The notes: a model not told the origin generated them from the letters alone. Positions 1-8,427 are shown, counted from the first letter of the stretch. The stretch: DNA of 64,000 bases from Halobacillus_A sp043497005 (GCF_043497005.1 NZ_JBIEKE010000001.1:1364001-1428000); one strand, 5' to 3'. Made by a program: numbers and translations.

Positions 1-237
1 ATGAATCAAGATGGTGAGAAAACAGGCTTTGATTTACCTCTTCTTCAAGCAGTCCAAAAAGTAGTTACTGTTCCAGTCATTGCTTCAGGTGGAGCGGGTT
101 CGGCTGAACATTTCACTGAAGTCTTCCAGAAAGTAGATGCTGATGCGGCTTTAGCCGCTTCTATTTTCCATTATAAAGAGACATCGATTGAGAACGTTAA
201 GGATCACCTGCGTTCGAAAGGGGTTATTGTACGATGA
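1..237 (+). CDS. hisF: HisF C-terminal part (5' truncated by window edge)
   Basis: This is the last 78 residues of the cyclase subunit of imidazole glycerol phosphate synthase, which makes IGP and AICAR from PRFAR in histidine biosynthesis. The reading shows GFDLPL, then VPVIASGGAG (the phosphate-binding loop of the TIM barrel) and ALAASIFHY, all typical of the HisF C-terminal third. Full HisF is about 250 residues, so the ATG at position 1 is an internal methionine and the true start lies upstream. The stop overlaps the hisI start by four bases (ATGA), which indicates translational coupling in a his operon whose earlier genes are outside the window. Confidence 0.95.
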   Translation: MNQDGEKTGFDLPLLQAVQKVVTVPVIASGGAGSAEHFTEVFQKVDADAALAASIFHYKETSIENVKDHLRSKGVIVR

Positions 238-857
238 ATATAGATGAAATTAAGTTTGATGAAAAAGGGTTAGTTCCAGCTATTATCCAGGATGCTCAAT
301 CAAGAGCTGTACTTACCTTAGCTTATATGAATAAAGAGTCTTTACAAATGACCCTCGATAAAGGCGAAACGGTCTTTTATAGTCGTTCTCGCGAAGAGTT
401 GTGGCACAAAGGTGCTACTTCGGGAAACACTCAAAAAGTAGAAAGCCTTCACTATGATTGTGATCAAGATGCAATTTTAGTACAAGTAACACCTGCAGGT
501 CCTGCATGTCATAAAGGCGATTACAGCTGCTTTGGCGAATCTGTTGTCAACGAAAAATCATCTCCCAAACCAGCTCCTTATGCAATAATTGACCAGCTCC
601 GTGACGTATTGGCTGAACGTAAAGCCACCCTTCCTGTAGGCTCTTACACCTCTCAGCTCTTTCAAGAAGGTGTCGATCGCATCGCTAAAAAAATTGGAGA
701 AGAAGCAGGTGAAGTCATCATCGCTGCTAAAAACGATGATTCAGAAGAATTATCGATGGAGTCTGCCGACCTAATATTCCATTTGCTTCTTCTATTGACT
801 GATCGAGGCGTTAGTTTGGAACAAGTTTTAGATGTGTTGGAAAAGCGCCACAACTAA
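234..857 (+). CDS. hisI: Bifunctional phosphoribosyl-AMP cyclohydrolase / phosphoribosyl-ATP pyrophosphatase
   Basis: Fused HisI-HisE enzyme of 207 residues for steps two and three of histidine synthesis, a normal length for the bifunctional form. The N-terminal half (about 1-110) is the cyclohydrolase: a DCDQDA metal motif and the later Cys/His cluster (PACHKGDYSC) give the zinc and magnesium ligands. The C-terminal half (about 115-207) is the all-helical pyrophosphatase domain, with EEAGEVIIAAK and ESADLIFHLL as the MazG-like acidic metal-binding helices. It is the last his gene here; the next gene begins about 100 bases later and has its own promoter signal. Confidence 0.96.
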   Translation: MNIDEIKFDEKGLVPAIIQDAQSRAVLTLAYMNKESLQMTLDKGETVFYSRSREELWHKGATSGNTQKVESLHYDCDQDAILVQVTPAGPACHKGDYSCFGESVVNEKSSPKPAPYAIIDQLRDVLAERKATLPVGSYTSQLFQEGVDRIAKKIGEEAGEVIIAAKNDDSEELSMESADLIFHLLLLLTDRGVSLEQVLDVLEKRHN

Positions 858-954
858 GGAACTTAAGAAATTAGTAAAATCTCCTATTTCAAGATCACTT
901 TCTGTGTTATACTGCATAATTAGTGAGTACGGATATGGAAGTAGGAGGACAGTC

Positions 955-1971
955 ATGACGACATCACCGAATCCAACCATTACAGAAAAACAGTCTAATA
1001 TTATACCGTTTATACCCACGGGTAACTTCTATTTTTCATATGGCATTCAAGCCTTTAAAAAAAGAAGGTTTGATTCGGCTGTTAAATGGTTAAAAAAAGC
1101 AATTGAATTATCACCAGATGAACCGCTCTATCCTTGCCAGCTTTCTGTTGTTTATACGGAAGTTGGCTCTTATCATGCCGCCAACCAAGTTCTAAGCGAT
1201 GTGGTGGCGAACTTTGGCGAGGAATATGTCGATTGTTATTATCTTATGGCTAATAACTATGCGCATCTCGGCTTATTAAGTGATGCTAAAAAATATGCAG
1301 AAAAGTATATGGCAAGAGCAAAAGAGGGAGATTTTGAAGAAGCCGCATCTCAGTTGATTGAAATGCTTGATTCATTAGAAGAGGACGAAGCTGAAAATGA
1401 TTATGCGTTTGAAGATGAAGATGAGTTGATCATTTATCAAGAAACAGCTTTTTATCACCTTGAGAATGAGGAATGGGAGGAAGCGATACCTGTTCTACAT
1501 GAAATGATGCAGCTTTTTCCTGAGTTTACGTTAGCGAGACATCAATATGCATATGCTCTTTTCAATAGTGGAAATGAAGAGGAAGCAATTGATTTAGAAA
1601 AGAAATGGCTCGAAACGGATGATAAAGATATACATTCTCACGTCAATTTAGCAACTTTTTATTTGTTGAATGATCAGCGTGAAGCCGCTTTTCAACATAT
1701 TGAGCCTCTTCGAAATGTATTTCCCCTCCACGAACAGCAGAAGTTAGCTGTAGCTGAAACTTTAACGAGGGCAGGTTATTACAAAGAGGCCGTTGAACGT
1801 TTTCGTAGGTTAAAAAATAAAATAGTCGTAGGCAGGAGAGGCTATTATAAATGGTTCAGTATCGCTTCTTATCAAACAGGAAAGCCCTCTCGTGCGTTAC
1901 AGCTGTGGGAGAAAGGCTGTAAACAATTTCCTCATTTAAGCGAAGAAGGCGGACCGTGGATTCATCAATAA
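955..1971 (+). CDS. yvcD: TPR-repeat protein, YvcD-like
   Basis: Protein of 338 residues built from tetratricopeptide-like helix pairs (for example FDSAVKWLKKAIELSPDEP and a later EEAIDLEKKWLETDD). A very acidic linker lies near residues 145-165. No signal peptide or catalytic motif is visible, so a cytoplasmic protein-interaction role is the most that can be said. The frame is open further upstream to 832, but GGAGG at 943-947 followed by ATG at 955 decides the start. An extended -10 (TGTTATACT, 905-913) lies just upstream, suggesting independent transcription from hisI. The position immediately before trxB matches B. subtilis yvcD, which is the main basis for the symbol. Confidence 0.85.
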   Translation: MTTSPNPTITEKQSNIIPFIPTGNFYFSYGIQAFKKRRFDSAVKWLKKAIELSPDEPLYPCQLSVVYTEVGSYHAANQVLSDVVANFGEEYVDCYYLMANNYAHLGLLSDAKKYAEKYMARAKEGDFEEAASQLIEMLDSLEEDEAENDYAFEDEDELIIYQETAFYHLENEEWEEAIPVLHEMMQLFPEFTLARHQYAYALFNSGNEEEAIDLEKKWLETDDKDIHSHVNLATFYLLNDQREAAFQHIEPLRNVFPLHEQQKLAVAETLTRAGYYKEAVERFRRLKNKIVVGRRGYYKWFSIASYQTGKPSRALQLWEKGCKQFPHLSEEGGPWIHQ

Positions 1972-2051
1972 GCACATTAATGGACGATTTTTCGACAATT
2001 TAATAAGATAAGAGAAGAATTAAGGTAGAGTGAAGTGAGGAGTTGATCATC

Positions 2052-3002
2052 ATGACAGAAGATCGTATTTTTGATGTCATTATTGCAGGAGCTGGCCCGG
2101 CAGGGATGACAGCTGCTGTTTATACGTCACGCGCGAACCTGGACACTCTGATGATTGAGCGAGGGGTGCCTGGCGGACAAATGGCTAATACAGAAGATGT
2201 AGAGAACTACCCAGGATTTGAAAGTATTCTCGGCCCTGATCTTTCTAATAAAATGTTTGAACATGCCAAAAAATTTGGTGCTGAGTATGCTTATGGAGAT
2301 ATTAAAGAAATCGTAGATGGGAAAGAATACAAGATTGTAAAAGCTGGGGCAAAAGAATACAAAGCCCGCAGTGTGATTATTACCACTGGTGCGCAATATA
2401 AGGAATTAGGTGTCCAAGGTGAAAAAGAATTGGGCGGCCGCGGCGTTTCTTATTGTGCTGTTTGTGATGGAGCATTCTTCCGCGATAAAGAATTAGTTGT
2501 AGTAGGTGGCGGAGATTCTGCTGTTGAAGAAGGCGTCTATTTAACACGATTTGCAAGTAAAGTTACTATTGTTCACCGCCGTGATGAGCTTCGAGCTCAA
2601 AAAATTCTTCAAGATCGAGCATTTGATAACGATAAAATTAACTTCATTTGGAATACAGAAGTGAAGACGATTAACGAAGAAAATGGCAAAGTTGGCAGTG
2701 TTACTCTGCACAACAACAATACGAATGAAGAATATGACTTTAAAACAAACGGAACGTTCATCTATATTGGAATGAACCCGCTCAGCGGTCCATTTCAATC
2801 ATTGGGAATTACCAATGAGCAAGGCTATATCGAAACGGATGAGCGCATGGAAACTAAAGTGCCTGGTGTTTTCGCAGCTGGGGATATCCGTGAAAAAGAA
2901 CTGCGTCAAATCGTTACAGCAACAGGGGATGGAAGTATTGCTGCACAATCAGTCCAACACTATATTGAAAACCTGTTGGAAGAGTTAAAAGTTGTTAACT
3001 AA
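2052..3002 (+). CDS. trxB: Thioredoxin-disulfide reductase
   Basis: NADPH-dependent flavoenzyme of 316 residues that keeps thioredoxin reduced in the cytoplasm. It shows the N-terminal FAD motif GAGPAG, the redox-active CAVC pair in SYCAVCDG, the NADPH motif GGGDSAVEEG and the C-terminal FAD motif FAAGDIRE, in the order and spacing of bacterial low-molecular-weight TrxB. An upstream in-frame TTG at 2043 directly abuts the GTGAGGAG ribosome site, so ATG 2052 (nine-base spacing) is preferred. A strong terminator follows, separating it from the yvcI-rapZ cluster. Confidence 0.97.
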   Translation: MTEDRIFDVIIAGAGPAGMTAAVYTSRANLDTLMIERGVPGGQMANTEDVENYPGFESILGPDLSNKMFEHAKKFGAEYAYGDIKEIVDGKEYKIVKAGAKEYKARSVIITTGAQYKELGVQGEKELGGRGVSYCAVCDGAFFRDKELVVVGGGDSAVEEGVYLTRFASKVTIVHRRDELRAQKILQDRAFDNDKINFIWNTEVKTINEENGKVGSVTLHNNNTNEEYDFKTNGTFIYIGMNPLSGPFQSLGITNEQGYIETDERMETKVPGVFAAGDIREKELRQIVTATGDGSIAAQSVQHYIENLLEELKVVN

Positions 3003-3104
3003 AAAGTAACTGCTTCTTAACGATTCTGTAACACAAACGAAACATTTATGGGTTACACTTAAAGTGATTAATTGACCCCCTTTTAATAGATAGATCTCTA
3101 TTAG

Positions 3105-3136
3105 GCACAGGTGTTTATCACCTGTGCACTTTTTTT
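3105..3136 (+). terminator. Intrinsic terminator after trxB
   Basis: Perfect nine-base stem GCACAGGTG (3105-3113) with CACCTGTGC (3119-3127), loop TTTAT, followed after two bases by seven T residues. Confidence 0.92.
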
Positions 3137-3235
3137 ATGCCCAAATATCATGGAGCATAACATTGTGGCGCCTTACGTATTCATTGTATAATAAATAAAG
3201 ATGTCGTCGAGAGAGATTAATGAGGTGAGTAGATC

Positions 3236-3703
3236 GTGCAACGTGTTGCAAATTGTATTTTACGAATAAATAATCAAGTGTTAATGCTAAAAAAACCGCG
3301 ACGAGGATGGTACGTTGTTCCTGGCGGAAAGATGGAAGCTGGAGAAAATATTAAAGATTCCGTCATCAGAGAGTTTAAGGAAGAAACAGGATTAGATATT
3401 GTTGAACCTGAATTAAAAGGCTCTTTTACTTTTATTATGAAAGAGGGCAGAGAAACCGTTCAAGAATGGATGATGTTTACTTTTCAAACCACTTCTTTTC
3501 AAGGTGATCTTCTTGAGTTCAGCGAGGAAGGGGAATTAGAGTGGGTAAATGTGGAAGATGTTTTAGAGAAGCCGATGGCTGAAGGAGATCGTCACATTTT
3601 TAAGCATATCTTAAACAGTGAAGATCAAATATATGGCACTTTTGTATATACTACTGATTTTAAATTAATCGATCAAGATATGGATCCTTCTCGACCTAAG
3701 TAA
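3236..3703 (+). CDS. yvcI: NUDIX hydrolase, YvcI-like
   Basis: Small NUDIX-family pyrophosphohydrolase of 155 residues. The NUDIX box is intact: GG, then E, then REFKEETGLDI, fitting Gx5Ex7REUxEExGU, so metal-dependent cleavage of a nucleoside-diphosphate-linked substrate is expected; the substrate cannot be told from sequence. GTG start at 3236 is preceded by TGAGGTGAG. It sits directly upstream of rapZ-yvcK-whiA-crh, the same order as in B. subtilis (yvcI-yvcJ-yvcK-yvcL-crh). The gap to rapZ is only 16 bases, so co-transcription is likely. Confidence 0.9.
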   Translation: MQRVANCILRINNQVLMLKKPRRGWYVVPGGKMEAGENIKDSVIREFKEETGLDIVEPELKGSFTFIMKEGRETVQEWMMFTFQTTSFQGDLLEFSEEGELEWVNVEDVLEKPMAEGDRHIFKHILNSEDQIYGTFVYTTDFKLIDQDMDPSRPK

Positions 3704-3719
3704 CCAGGGGGCGAAAAAT

Positions 3720-4604
3720 ATGTTAGAAAAAGAGCAAAACACTCAGTTAGTGATCATTACAGGAATGTCAGGAGCAGGAAAGACGGTAGCCATTCAAAGC
3801 TTTGAGGATTTAGGGTACTTTTGTGTAGATAATTTACCTCCGGCTCTGCTGCCGAAATTTCTAGAGTTGATGAAGGATTCGACAAATGATATTCGCAATG
3901 TAGCTCTAGTAATGGATTTACGTGGCAGAGAGTTTTTTGATGCTTTATTTGAATCCCTTGATCAAGTCAGTAAAGAAGACTGGCTGGAAGCTCACGTCTT
4001 GTTCTTAGATGCTGAGGATCAAGCGCTGGTATCTCGTTATAAAGAAACGAGGAGATCCCATCCTCTAGCACAAGAAGGACTGCCGCTGGAAGGTATTCGC
4101 CAAGAACGAAAACTATTAGATGAGCTTCGAGGGCGTGCTCAAACCATCATCTATACTACCAGTTTAAAACCCCGAGAATTAAGGGATCGGATTTTAGATC
4201 AATATAAAGCAAAAGAACAACAAGTGTTCTCCGTACAAATGGTTTCATTTGGTTTTAAATATGGGGTTCCAATCGACGCTGATTTAGTATTTGATGTTCG
4301 TTTTCTCCCTAACCCACACTATGTAGAGCAGATGCGGCCTTTGACAGGTTTGAATTCTGAAGTATCTTCTTATGTATTGAAATGGTCGGATACTCAAAAG
4401 TTTCTGGAAAAACTGACGGATTTATTACAGTTTATGCTTCCTCAATATCGGAGAGAAGGTAAAAGTCAATTGGTTGTTGCTATTGGGTGCACGGGTGGAC
4501 AGCATCGTTCAGTTACGTTAGCTGAACATCTTTCTAATTATTTCTCAAAAGACTTCACAACTCATGTTACCCATCGAGATATAGATAAAAGAAAGGGTCT
4601 GTAA
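3720..4604 (+). CDS. rapZ: RapZ/YvcJ nucleotide-binding protein
   Basis: P-loop protein of 294 residues. Walker A is GMSGAGKT near residue 15, and the C-terminal domain carries GCTGGQHRS, both hallmarks of the RapZ (YvcJ) family. In E. coli RapZ is an RNase adaptor controlling glmZ and so amino-sugar synthesis; in B. subtilis YvcJ binds nucleotide and affects competence, so the exact role here is inferred only by family. The start follows an AGGGGG ribosome site. Three bases separate its stop from yvcK, implying one operon. Confidence 0.95.
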   Translation: MLEKEQNTQLVIITGMSGAGKTVAIQSFEDLGYFCVDNLPPALLPKFLELMKDSTNDIRNVALVMDLRGREFFDALFESLDQVSKEDWLEAHVLFLDAEDQALVSRYKETRRSHPLAQEGLPLEGIRQERKLLDELRGRAQTIIYTTSLKPRELRDRILDQYKAKEQQVFSVQMVSFGFKYGVPIDADLVFDVRFLPNPHYVEQMRPLTGLNSEVSSYVLKWSDTQKFLEKLTDLLQFMLPQYRREGKSQLVVAIGCTGGQHRSVTLAEHLSNYFSKDFTTHVTHRDIDKRKGL

Positions 4605-4607
4605 TTC

Positions 4608-5561
4608 ATGAATCGTTCAATAAAGCCGCGAGTTGTCGTGATTGGCGGAGGAACGGGGATGCCGGTATTGTTACGGGGACTTAAATATTTTCCTGTTGAC
4701 CTTTCAGCCATAGTTACGGTTGCAGATGATGGCGGAAGCTCTGGAAGACTTCGTAATGAACTAGCAATACCAGCTCCTGGAGATATTCGTAACGTTCTTG
4801 CTGCTTTATCAGACGCAGAGCCTATGCTTCTGGATTTGTTTCAACATCGCTTTGCAAATGGAAATGGTCTATCTGGGCATTCTATGGGTAACCTGCTGCT
4901 GGCAGCTATGACTTCCATGACCGGGGATTTTTATAATGGAATAAAAGAGATATCTAAAGTTCTAAATGTCCGTGGTAATATTTATCCTACTGCCAATCAT
5001 TCGATGAATCTGCATGCAGAAATGGAAGATGGTACGATCGTTTCAGGAGAATCAAACATTCCTAAGCAAAACAAAAAGATTAAACGTGTATTTGTCAGTC
5101 CGTTGCCCATCCAGCCTTTGCCTGAAGCAACTATGGCGATTAAAGAAGCTGATTTAGTAGTTATTGCACCGGGAAGTTTATACACGAGTATTATGCCGAA
5201 CATTATAGTCCCAGAAATTAGAGAAGCATTACGGACTACCAAAGCGAAAGTGACGTATGTTTGTAATGTAATGACACAGCAAGGAGAAACATCGGGGTAT
5301 TCAGCCGGGGATCACGTGCAGGCGTTGCACGATCATGTAGGTAAAGGAACGATTCACTCCATTATTGTTCATAATCAACCGATTGCTCCTGCTGTAAGGA
5401 GAATTTACGCTGAAGAAAATGCAGAACCCGTCATCTATGATATCGATCGTGTGAAAAAGATGGGGATTGAGATTATAGAAGAAGACATTTTAGATCGTAA
5501 TAAGTCTACGATTCGTCATGATACAAATAAACTGGCTCATTTACTGTATTCATTGATTTAA
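4608..5561 (+). CDS. yvcK: YvcK/CofD-like gluconeogenesis factor
   Basis: Rossmann-type protein of 317 residues, beginning VVVIGGGTGMPVLLRGL and continuing with ADDGGSSGRLR, GDIRN and SGHSMGNLLLAA, the conserved stretches of the YvcK branch of the CofD superfamily. In Bacillus YvcK binds UDP-sugars and is needed for growth on gluconeogenic carbon sources and for correct cell-wall synthesis. Ribosome site AAAGGG at about 4592, ATG at 4608. Central member of the rapZ-yvcK-whiA trio conserved across Firmicutes and Actinobacteria. Confidence 0.95.
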   Translation: MNRSIKPRVVVIGGGTGMPVLLRGLKYFPVDLSAIVTVADDGGSSGRLRNELAIPAPGDIRNVLAALSDAEPMLLDLFQHRFANGNGLSGHSMGNLLLAAMTSMTGDFYNGIKEISKVLNVRGNIYPTANHSMNLHAEMEDGTIVSGESNIPKQNKKIKRVFVSPLPIQPLPEATMAIKEADLVVIAPGSLYTSIMPNIIVPEIREALRTTKAKVTYVCNVMTQQGETSGYSAGDHVQALHDHVGKGTIHSIIVHNQPIAPAVRRIYAEENAEPVIYDIDRVKKMGIEIIEEDILDRNKSTIRHDTNKLAHLLYSLI

Positions 5562-5582
5562 AAAGAATGGGGGTGAACAGTG

Positions 5583-6539
5583 ATGTCATTTGCTTCAGAG
5601 ATAAAGAAAGAGTTGACCAATGTAGAGGCGGATGAATGCTGTAATGAATCTGAGCTTGCCGCGCTCGTTCGGATGAACGGAACCTTCTCTCTATCTAACC
5701 AAAGCTATCTATTGGATATCCAAACGGAAAATGCTGCAATTGCCAGAAGAATTTATACGTTAATTAAGAAGCTTTATCCGTATCCCGTGGAATTGCTTGT
5801 CCGAAAAAAAATGAGACTCAAGAAGAATAATGTGTACATCGTCCGGATGAAAGATAATGCTGAAAAAGTTCTAAATGATCTAGAAATTTTAAAAGGTCCT
5901 CTTTCAATTAACCCTGATATACCGAAAAAGTATTTAAAAACTACCTGTTGTAAAAGAGCATACTTAAGAGGGGCGTTTCTTGCAGGTGGATCGGTTAATA
6001 ATCCGGAAACTTCCTCTTATCATTTGGAGATCTATTCTTCTGATCATGAGCATAATGAAGCGTTGTGCAAGCTGATGAATAGTTTCGGACTCCATGCGCG
6101 TACTCTTGAACGTAAAAAAGGGTTTATCACGTATTTGAAAGAAGCTGAAAAAATCACAGAACTTATAAGTAATATAGGTGCACATCAAGCCCTATTTAAA
6201 TTTGAAGACGTACGAATTGTTAGAGATATGAGAAATTCAGTGAACCGGCTGGTGAATTGTGAAACGGCAAATTTAAATAAAACGATCGGCGCTGCTTTCA
6301 GACAAGTCGAAAACATAAAATTCATAAAAAGCACGGTCGGTTTAGAGGCGTTACCAGATAAATTACAGGAAATTGCCCGATTACGTTATGACCATCAAGA
6401 AGTATCGCTTAAAGAATTAGGCGAACTTGTGTCTGGATCCCCAATCAGTAAATCCGGAATTAACCATCGTTTAAGAAAAATTGATGAATTTGCTGATAAA
6501 GTTCGACGCGGAGAGATACAAGAAAGTAGTCAAAAATAA
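5583..6539 (+). CDS. whiA: WhiA DNA-binding protein
   Basis: WhiA of 318 residues: an N-terminal fold related to LAGLIDADG homing endonucleases without nuclease activity (RGAFLAGGSVNNPE is the recognisable piece) followed by a C-terminal helix-turn-helix with SPISKSGINHRLRKI. In Streptomyces it is a sporulation regulator; in Bacillus it influences division and chromosome segregation. GTG 5580 and ATG 5583 are both in frame; GGGGGTGA is better spaced from ATG 5583. It is followed by crh after a gap that contains its own promoter signal. Confidence 0.95.
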   Translation: MSFASEIKKELTNVEADECCNESELAALVRMNGTFSLSNQSYLLDIQTENAAIARRIYTLIKKLYPYPVELLVRKKMRLKKNNVYIVRMKDNAEKVLNDLEILKGPLSINPDIPKKYLKTTCCKRAYLRGAFLAGGSVNNPETSSYHLEIYSSDHEHNEALCKLMNSFGLHARTLERKKGFITYLKEAEKITELISNIGAHQALFKFEDVRIVRDMRNSVNRLVNCETANLNKTIGAAFRQVENIKFIKSTVGLEALPDKLQEIARLRYDHQEVSLKELGELVSGSPISKSGINHRLRKIDEFADKVRRGEIQESSQK

Positions 6540-6558
6540 TGTAAATCGCATTGATTCG

Positions 6559-6610
6559 TGCTATAATAGTTTCAATAAAGAACGCACTCTAAAGAGTAGC
6601 GTTCTTTATT
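6559..6610 (+). promoter_or_regulatory. crh promoter (extended -10) and 5' stem-loop
   Basis: TGCTATAAT (6559-6567) is an extended -10 element without a clear -35. Immediately downstream, AATAAAGAACGC (6574-6585) pairs perfectly with GCGTTCTTTATT (6599-6610), and ACTCT/AGAGT continues the stem after one bulged A. A transcript from this promoter would begin at or within the stem-loop. No T run follows, so it looks less like a terminator than a 5' stabilising or regulatory structure; it could also be a weak terminator of whiA. Confidence 0.6.
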
Positions 6611-6668
6611 TCAAATTCATGAATGCGCTTTCCATACTTAATTGCATGTTAGGAAGGAGAAATGATAG

Positions 6669-6923
6669 ATGAAGGAACAAAATATTACAATCGATTTAAC
6701 TACAGGACTGCAAGCGAGACCAGCGGCTCAATTTGTCCAACTGGCGAACCGATACACTTCAGACGTATTTATTGAAAAAGACAATAAAAGAATTAACGCA
6801 AAAAGCATTATGGGGTTAATGAGTCTAGCTGTAGGGCAAGGCGAAGAGATAAAGTTAATCGTGGACGGTTCAGATGAGGAAGTAGTCCTAAAAGAGTTAA
6901 CTAATTTCGTTAAGCAGTCGTAA
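6669..6923 (+). CDS. crh: Crh, catabolite-repression HPr-like protein
   Basis: HPr paralogue of 84 residues. The regulatory Ser46 is present (AKSIMGLMSL), but the PTS catalytic His15 is replaced by Gln15 (TGLQARPAA), the defining difference between Crh and HPr. P-Ser-Crh acts with CcpA in carbon catabolite repression and cannot transfer phosphate from PEP. The cognate HPr lies at 19676-19942 in the same window and keeps His15, allowing direct contrast. Start follows AGGAAGGAG. Confidence 0.96.
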   Translation: MKEQNITIDLTTGLQARPAAQFVQLANRYTSDVFIEKDNKRINAKSIMGLMSLAVGQGEEIKLIVDGSDEEVVLKELTNFVKQS

Positions 6924-6996
6924 GGTTACTTATGTGAAAAAATGAACAGATTTAAAAAGGGGAACGATCTCATAATTTTTGTGTGTGCTTTTTCTC

Positions 6997-7029
6997 AAAA
7001 AAACCCGCTGCTTTTAGGCAGCGGGGTTT
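6997..7029. terminator. Bidirectional terminator between crh and clpP
   Basis: AAACCCGCTGC (7001-7011) pairs with GCAGCGGGGTTT (7018-7029), one G bulged, loop TTTTAG. The left side carries a run of A residues giving a U tract to the minus-strand clpP transcript; the right side gives a short T tract for crh. Confidence 0.85.
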
Positions 7030-7039
7030 ATTATACATA

Positions 7040-7630
7040 TTATTTTTCGTTCGTTTTTTCCATTACTTTATCAATTAAACCATATTCCACAGCTTCATGA
7101 GCTGACATGAAATTGTCCCGATCTGTATCACGCTCAATAACTTCAATTGGCTGCCCGGTTCTTTCAGCTAGGATTTGATTTAACTTTTCACGCATTTTGA
7201 TAATGCGTTTCGCATGAATTTCAATATCCGATGCTTGACCTTGAGTACCGCCTAAAGGCTGATGAATCATAACTTCACTGTTCGGAAGTGCATAACGTTT
7301 CCCTTTAGTACCTGCATTTAATAAGAAAGCTCCCATGGAAGCAGCCATTCCTGTGCAGATTGTGGAAACATCCGGCTTAATGAATTGCATTGTATCATAA
7401 ATCGCCATACCGGAAGTTATGGAACCACCGGGTGAGTTAATGTAAAGAGAGATATCTTTGTCAGGATCATCAGCGGCTAAGAAAAGCAGTTGAGCCACAA
7501 CAGAGTTTGAGATATTGTCGTCAATCGGACTACCTAACATAATAATACGGTCTTTAAGCAGGCGTGAATAGATATCGTAAGCACGCTCTCCTCTGTTCGT
7601 TTGTTCAATAACTGTAGGGACTAAATTCAT
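7040..7630 (-). CDS. clpP: ATP-dependent Clp protease proteolytic subunit
   Basis: ClpP of 196 residues, a self-compartmentalised serine protease that degrades proteins delivered by ClpC, ClpX or ClpE. The catalytic Ser98 is in GMAASMGA and His123 in MIHQPLGG; the third triad residue is the Asp in the RDTDRDNFMSA region. Length is standard with a short propeptide. Start is preceded by AAGGAGGAATTAGA on the minus strand. The upstream promoter overlaps a CtsR operator, so induction by heat and protein stress is expected. Confidence 0.97.
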   Translation of the reverse strand: MNLVPTVIEQTNRGERAYDIYSRLLKDRIIMLGSPIDDNISNSVVAQLLFLAADDPDKDISLYINSPGGSITSGMAIYDTMQFIKPDVSTICTGMAASMGAFLLNAGTKGKRYALPNSEVMIHQPLGGTQGQASDIEIHAKRIIKMREKLNQILAERTGQPIEVIERDTDRDNFMSAHEAVEYGLIDKVMEKTNEK

Positions 7631-7676
7631 TCTAATTCCTCCTTATTATCATACATTTATGATGGAATGTAATTTT

Positions 7677-7706
7677 ATAATACAGTTAAGGTCAGAAAAG
7701 GTCAAA
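7677..7706 (-). promoter_or_regulatory. clpP promoter with CtsR operator
   Basis: On the minus strand TTGACC (7705-7700), a 17-base spacer and TATTAT (7682-7677) form a SigA promoter. On the plus strand the direct repeat GGTCAGA-AAA-GGTCAAA (7690-7706) matches the CtsR heptad repeat with its three-base spacing and covers the -35, so CtsR would block RNA polymerase. Confidence 0.85.
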
Positions 7707-7785
7707 CAAAACCCTTTGACATATTTCTTATACCATCTTTCCCTAAATTACCATGGATAAACGTATAAATATTCGTATGTGCTTC

Positions 7786-7814
7786 TTGCTTTTCTTCTCA
7801 TTCGTGAGTATAAT
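7786..7814 (+). promoter_or_regulatory. SigA promoter of tRNA-Arg
   Basis: TTGCTT (7786-7791), 17-base spacer, TATAAT (7809-7814), with the tRNA beginning 20 bases further on. Confidence 0.8.
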
Positions 7815-7833
7815 AGATTTTGCACTTTTATTT

Positions 7834-7909
7834 GCGCCCGTAGCTCAGTTGGATAGAGCGGTAGATTCCGGTTCTACGTCAGTCGGAGGTTCGAATCCTC
7901 TCGGGCGCG
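7834..7909 (+). tRNA. tRNA-Arg (anticodon CCG)
   Basis: A full cloverleaf of 76 bases can be folded by hand: acceptor GCGCCCG/CGGGCGC, D stem GCTC/GAGC, anticodon stem GTAGA/TCTAC with loop TTCCGGT (anticodon CCG at 7868-7870), T stem GGAGG/CCTCT with loop TTCGAAT, discriminator G. CCA is not encoded. The CCG anticodon reads CGG arginine codons. Confidence 0.97.
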
Positions 7910-7929
7910 CTTATTATAGAAGGAGTTCC

Positions 7930-7957
7930 ACCTGGCTGTGCGCCAGGTTTTCTTTTT
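7930..7957 (+). terminator. Terminator after tRNA-Arg
   Basis: ACCTGGC (7930-7936) with GCCAGGT (7942-7948), loop TGTGC, then an interrupted T tract. Confidence 0.85.
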
Positions 7958-8157
7958 ATGTTATTTACTATTCTTGTATAGTAGTGCCCGTTGTGGAAGT
8001 TATATGTTACACACTTCTTATACAATGTTTGAACAATGAAGGCTTACTTGTTTTCGTTTGTTCAATATAGTAGCAGGGTTTATAATTTTGATATTCTGTG
8101 TTACTGTTGAGAATGTAATAGGAACTGCTGAACGCTTTTAACTAAAAAGGAGTTTTT

Positions 8158-8385
8158 ATGACAAACATTCTTCGATTTAAAATTATGTCGACTGAAAGAG
8201 TTTCTGATGATCGTAGAATACATGTCTATGATATGATGAATCAGCGAAATTTATCTTTCAATTTCGATTCTTTGAAAAGGTCTCATGAAAGACTTAACAG
8301 CGAAGAAGAACTATCTCAATTCTTGAATACAAAAAAGTATAAAATTGAACATGGTTTTTATGACAAAGAAGGACACGTATCTTAA
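8158..8385 (+). CDS. Small protein of unknown function (75 aa)
   Basis: I do not recognise this family. The protein has 75 mostly hydrophilic residues, no cysteine, no membrane segment and no signal peptide; the middle is charged (SLKRSHERLNSEEELSQFL). A strong AAAAAGGAG ribosome site precedes ATG 8158, and codon use is ordinary, which supports a real gene. The upstream gap (7958-8157) holds an inverted repeat TTGAACA (8029-8035) / TGTTCAA (8059-8065) of unknown meaning. The stop codon lies inside a hairpin. Confidence 0.65.
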   Translation: MTNILRFKIMSTERVSDDRRIHVYDMMNQRNLSFNFDSLKRSHERLNSEEELSQFLNTKKYKIEHGFYDKEGHVS

Positions 8386-8396
8386 CGTGTCCTTCT
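8367..8396 (+). terminator. Hairpin across the stop codon of the 75-aa gene
   Basis: AGAAGGACACGT (8367-8378) pairs perfectly with ACGTGTCCTTCT (8385-8396), loop ATCTTA. No T run follows, so it may be a mRNA 3' end or stability element and not a classical terminator. Confidence 0.45.
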
Positions 8397-8427
8397 CAGC
8401 TTGTAGAGAAATCTTATAGAGTGTAAA

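Noticed and set aside
7753..8070. 105-codon frame covering tRNA-Arg
   Set aside because: It reads straight through a complete tRNA cloverleaf and its terminator.
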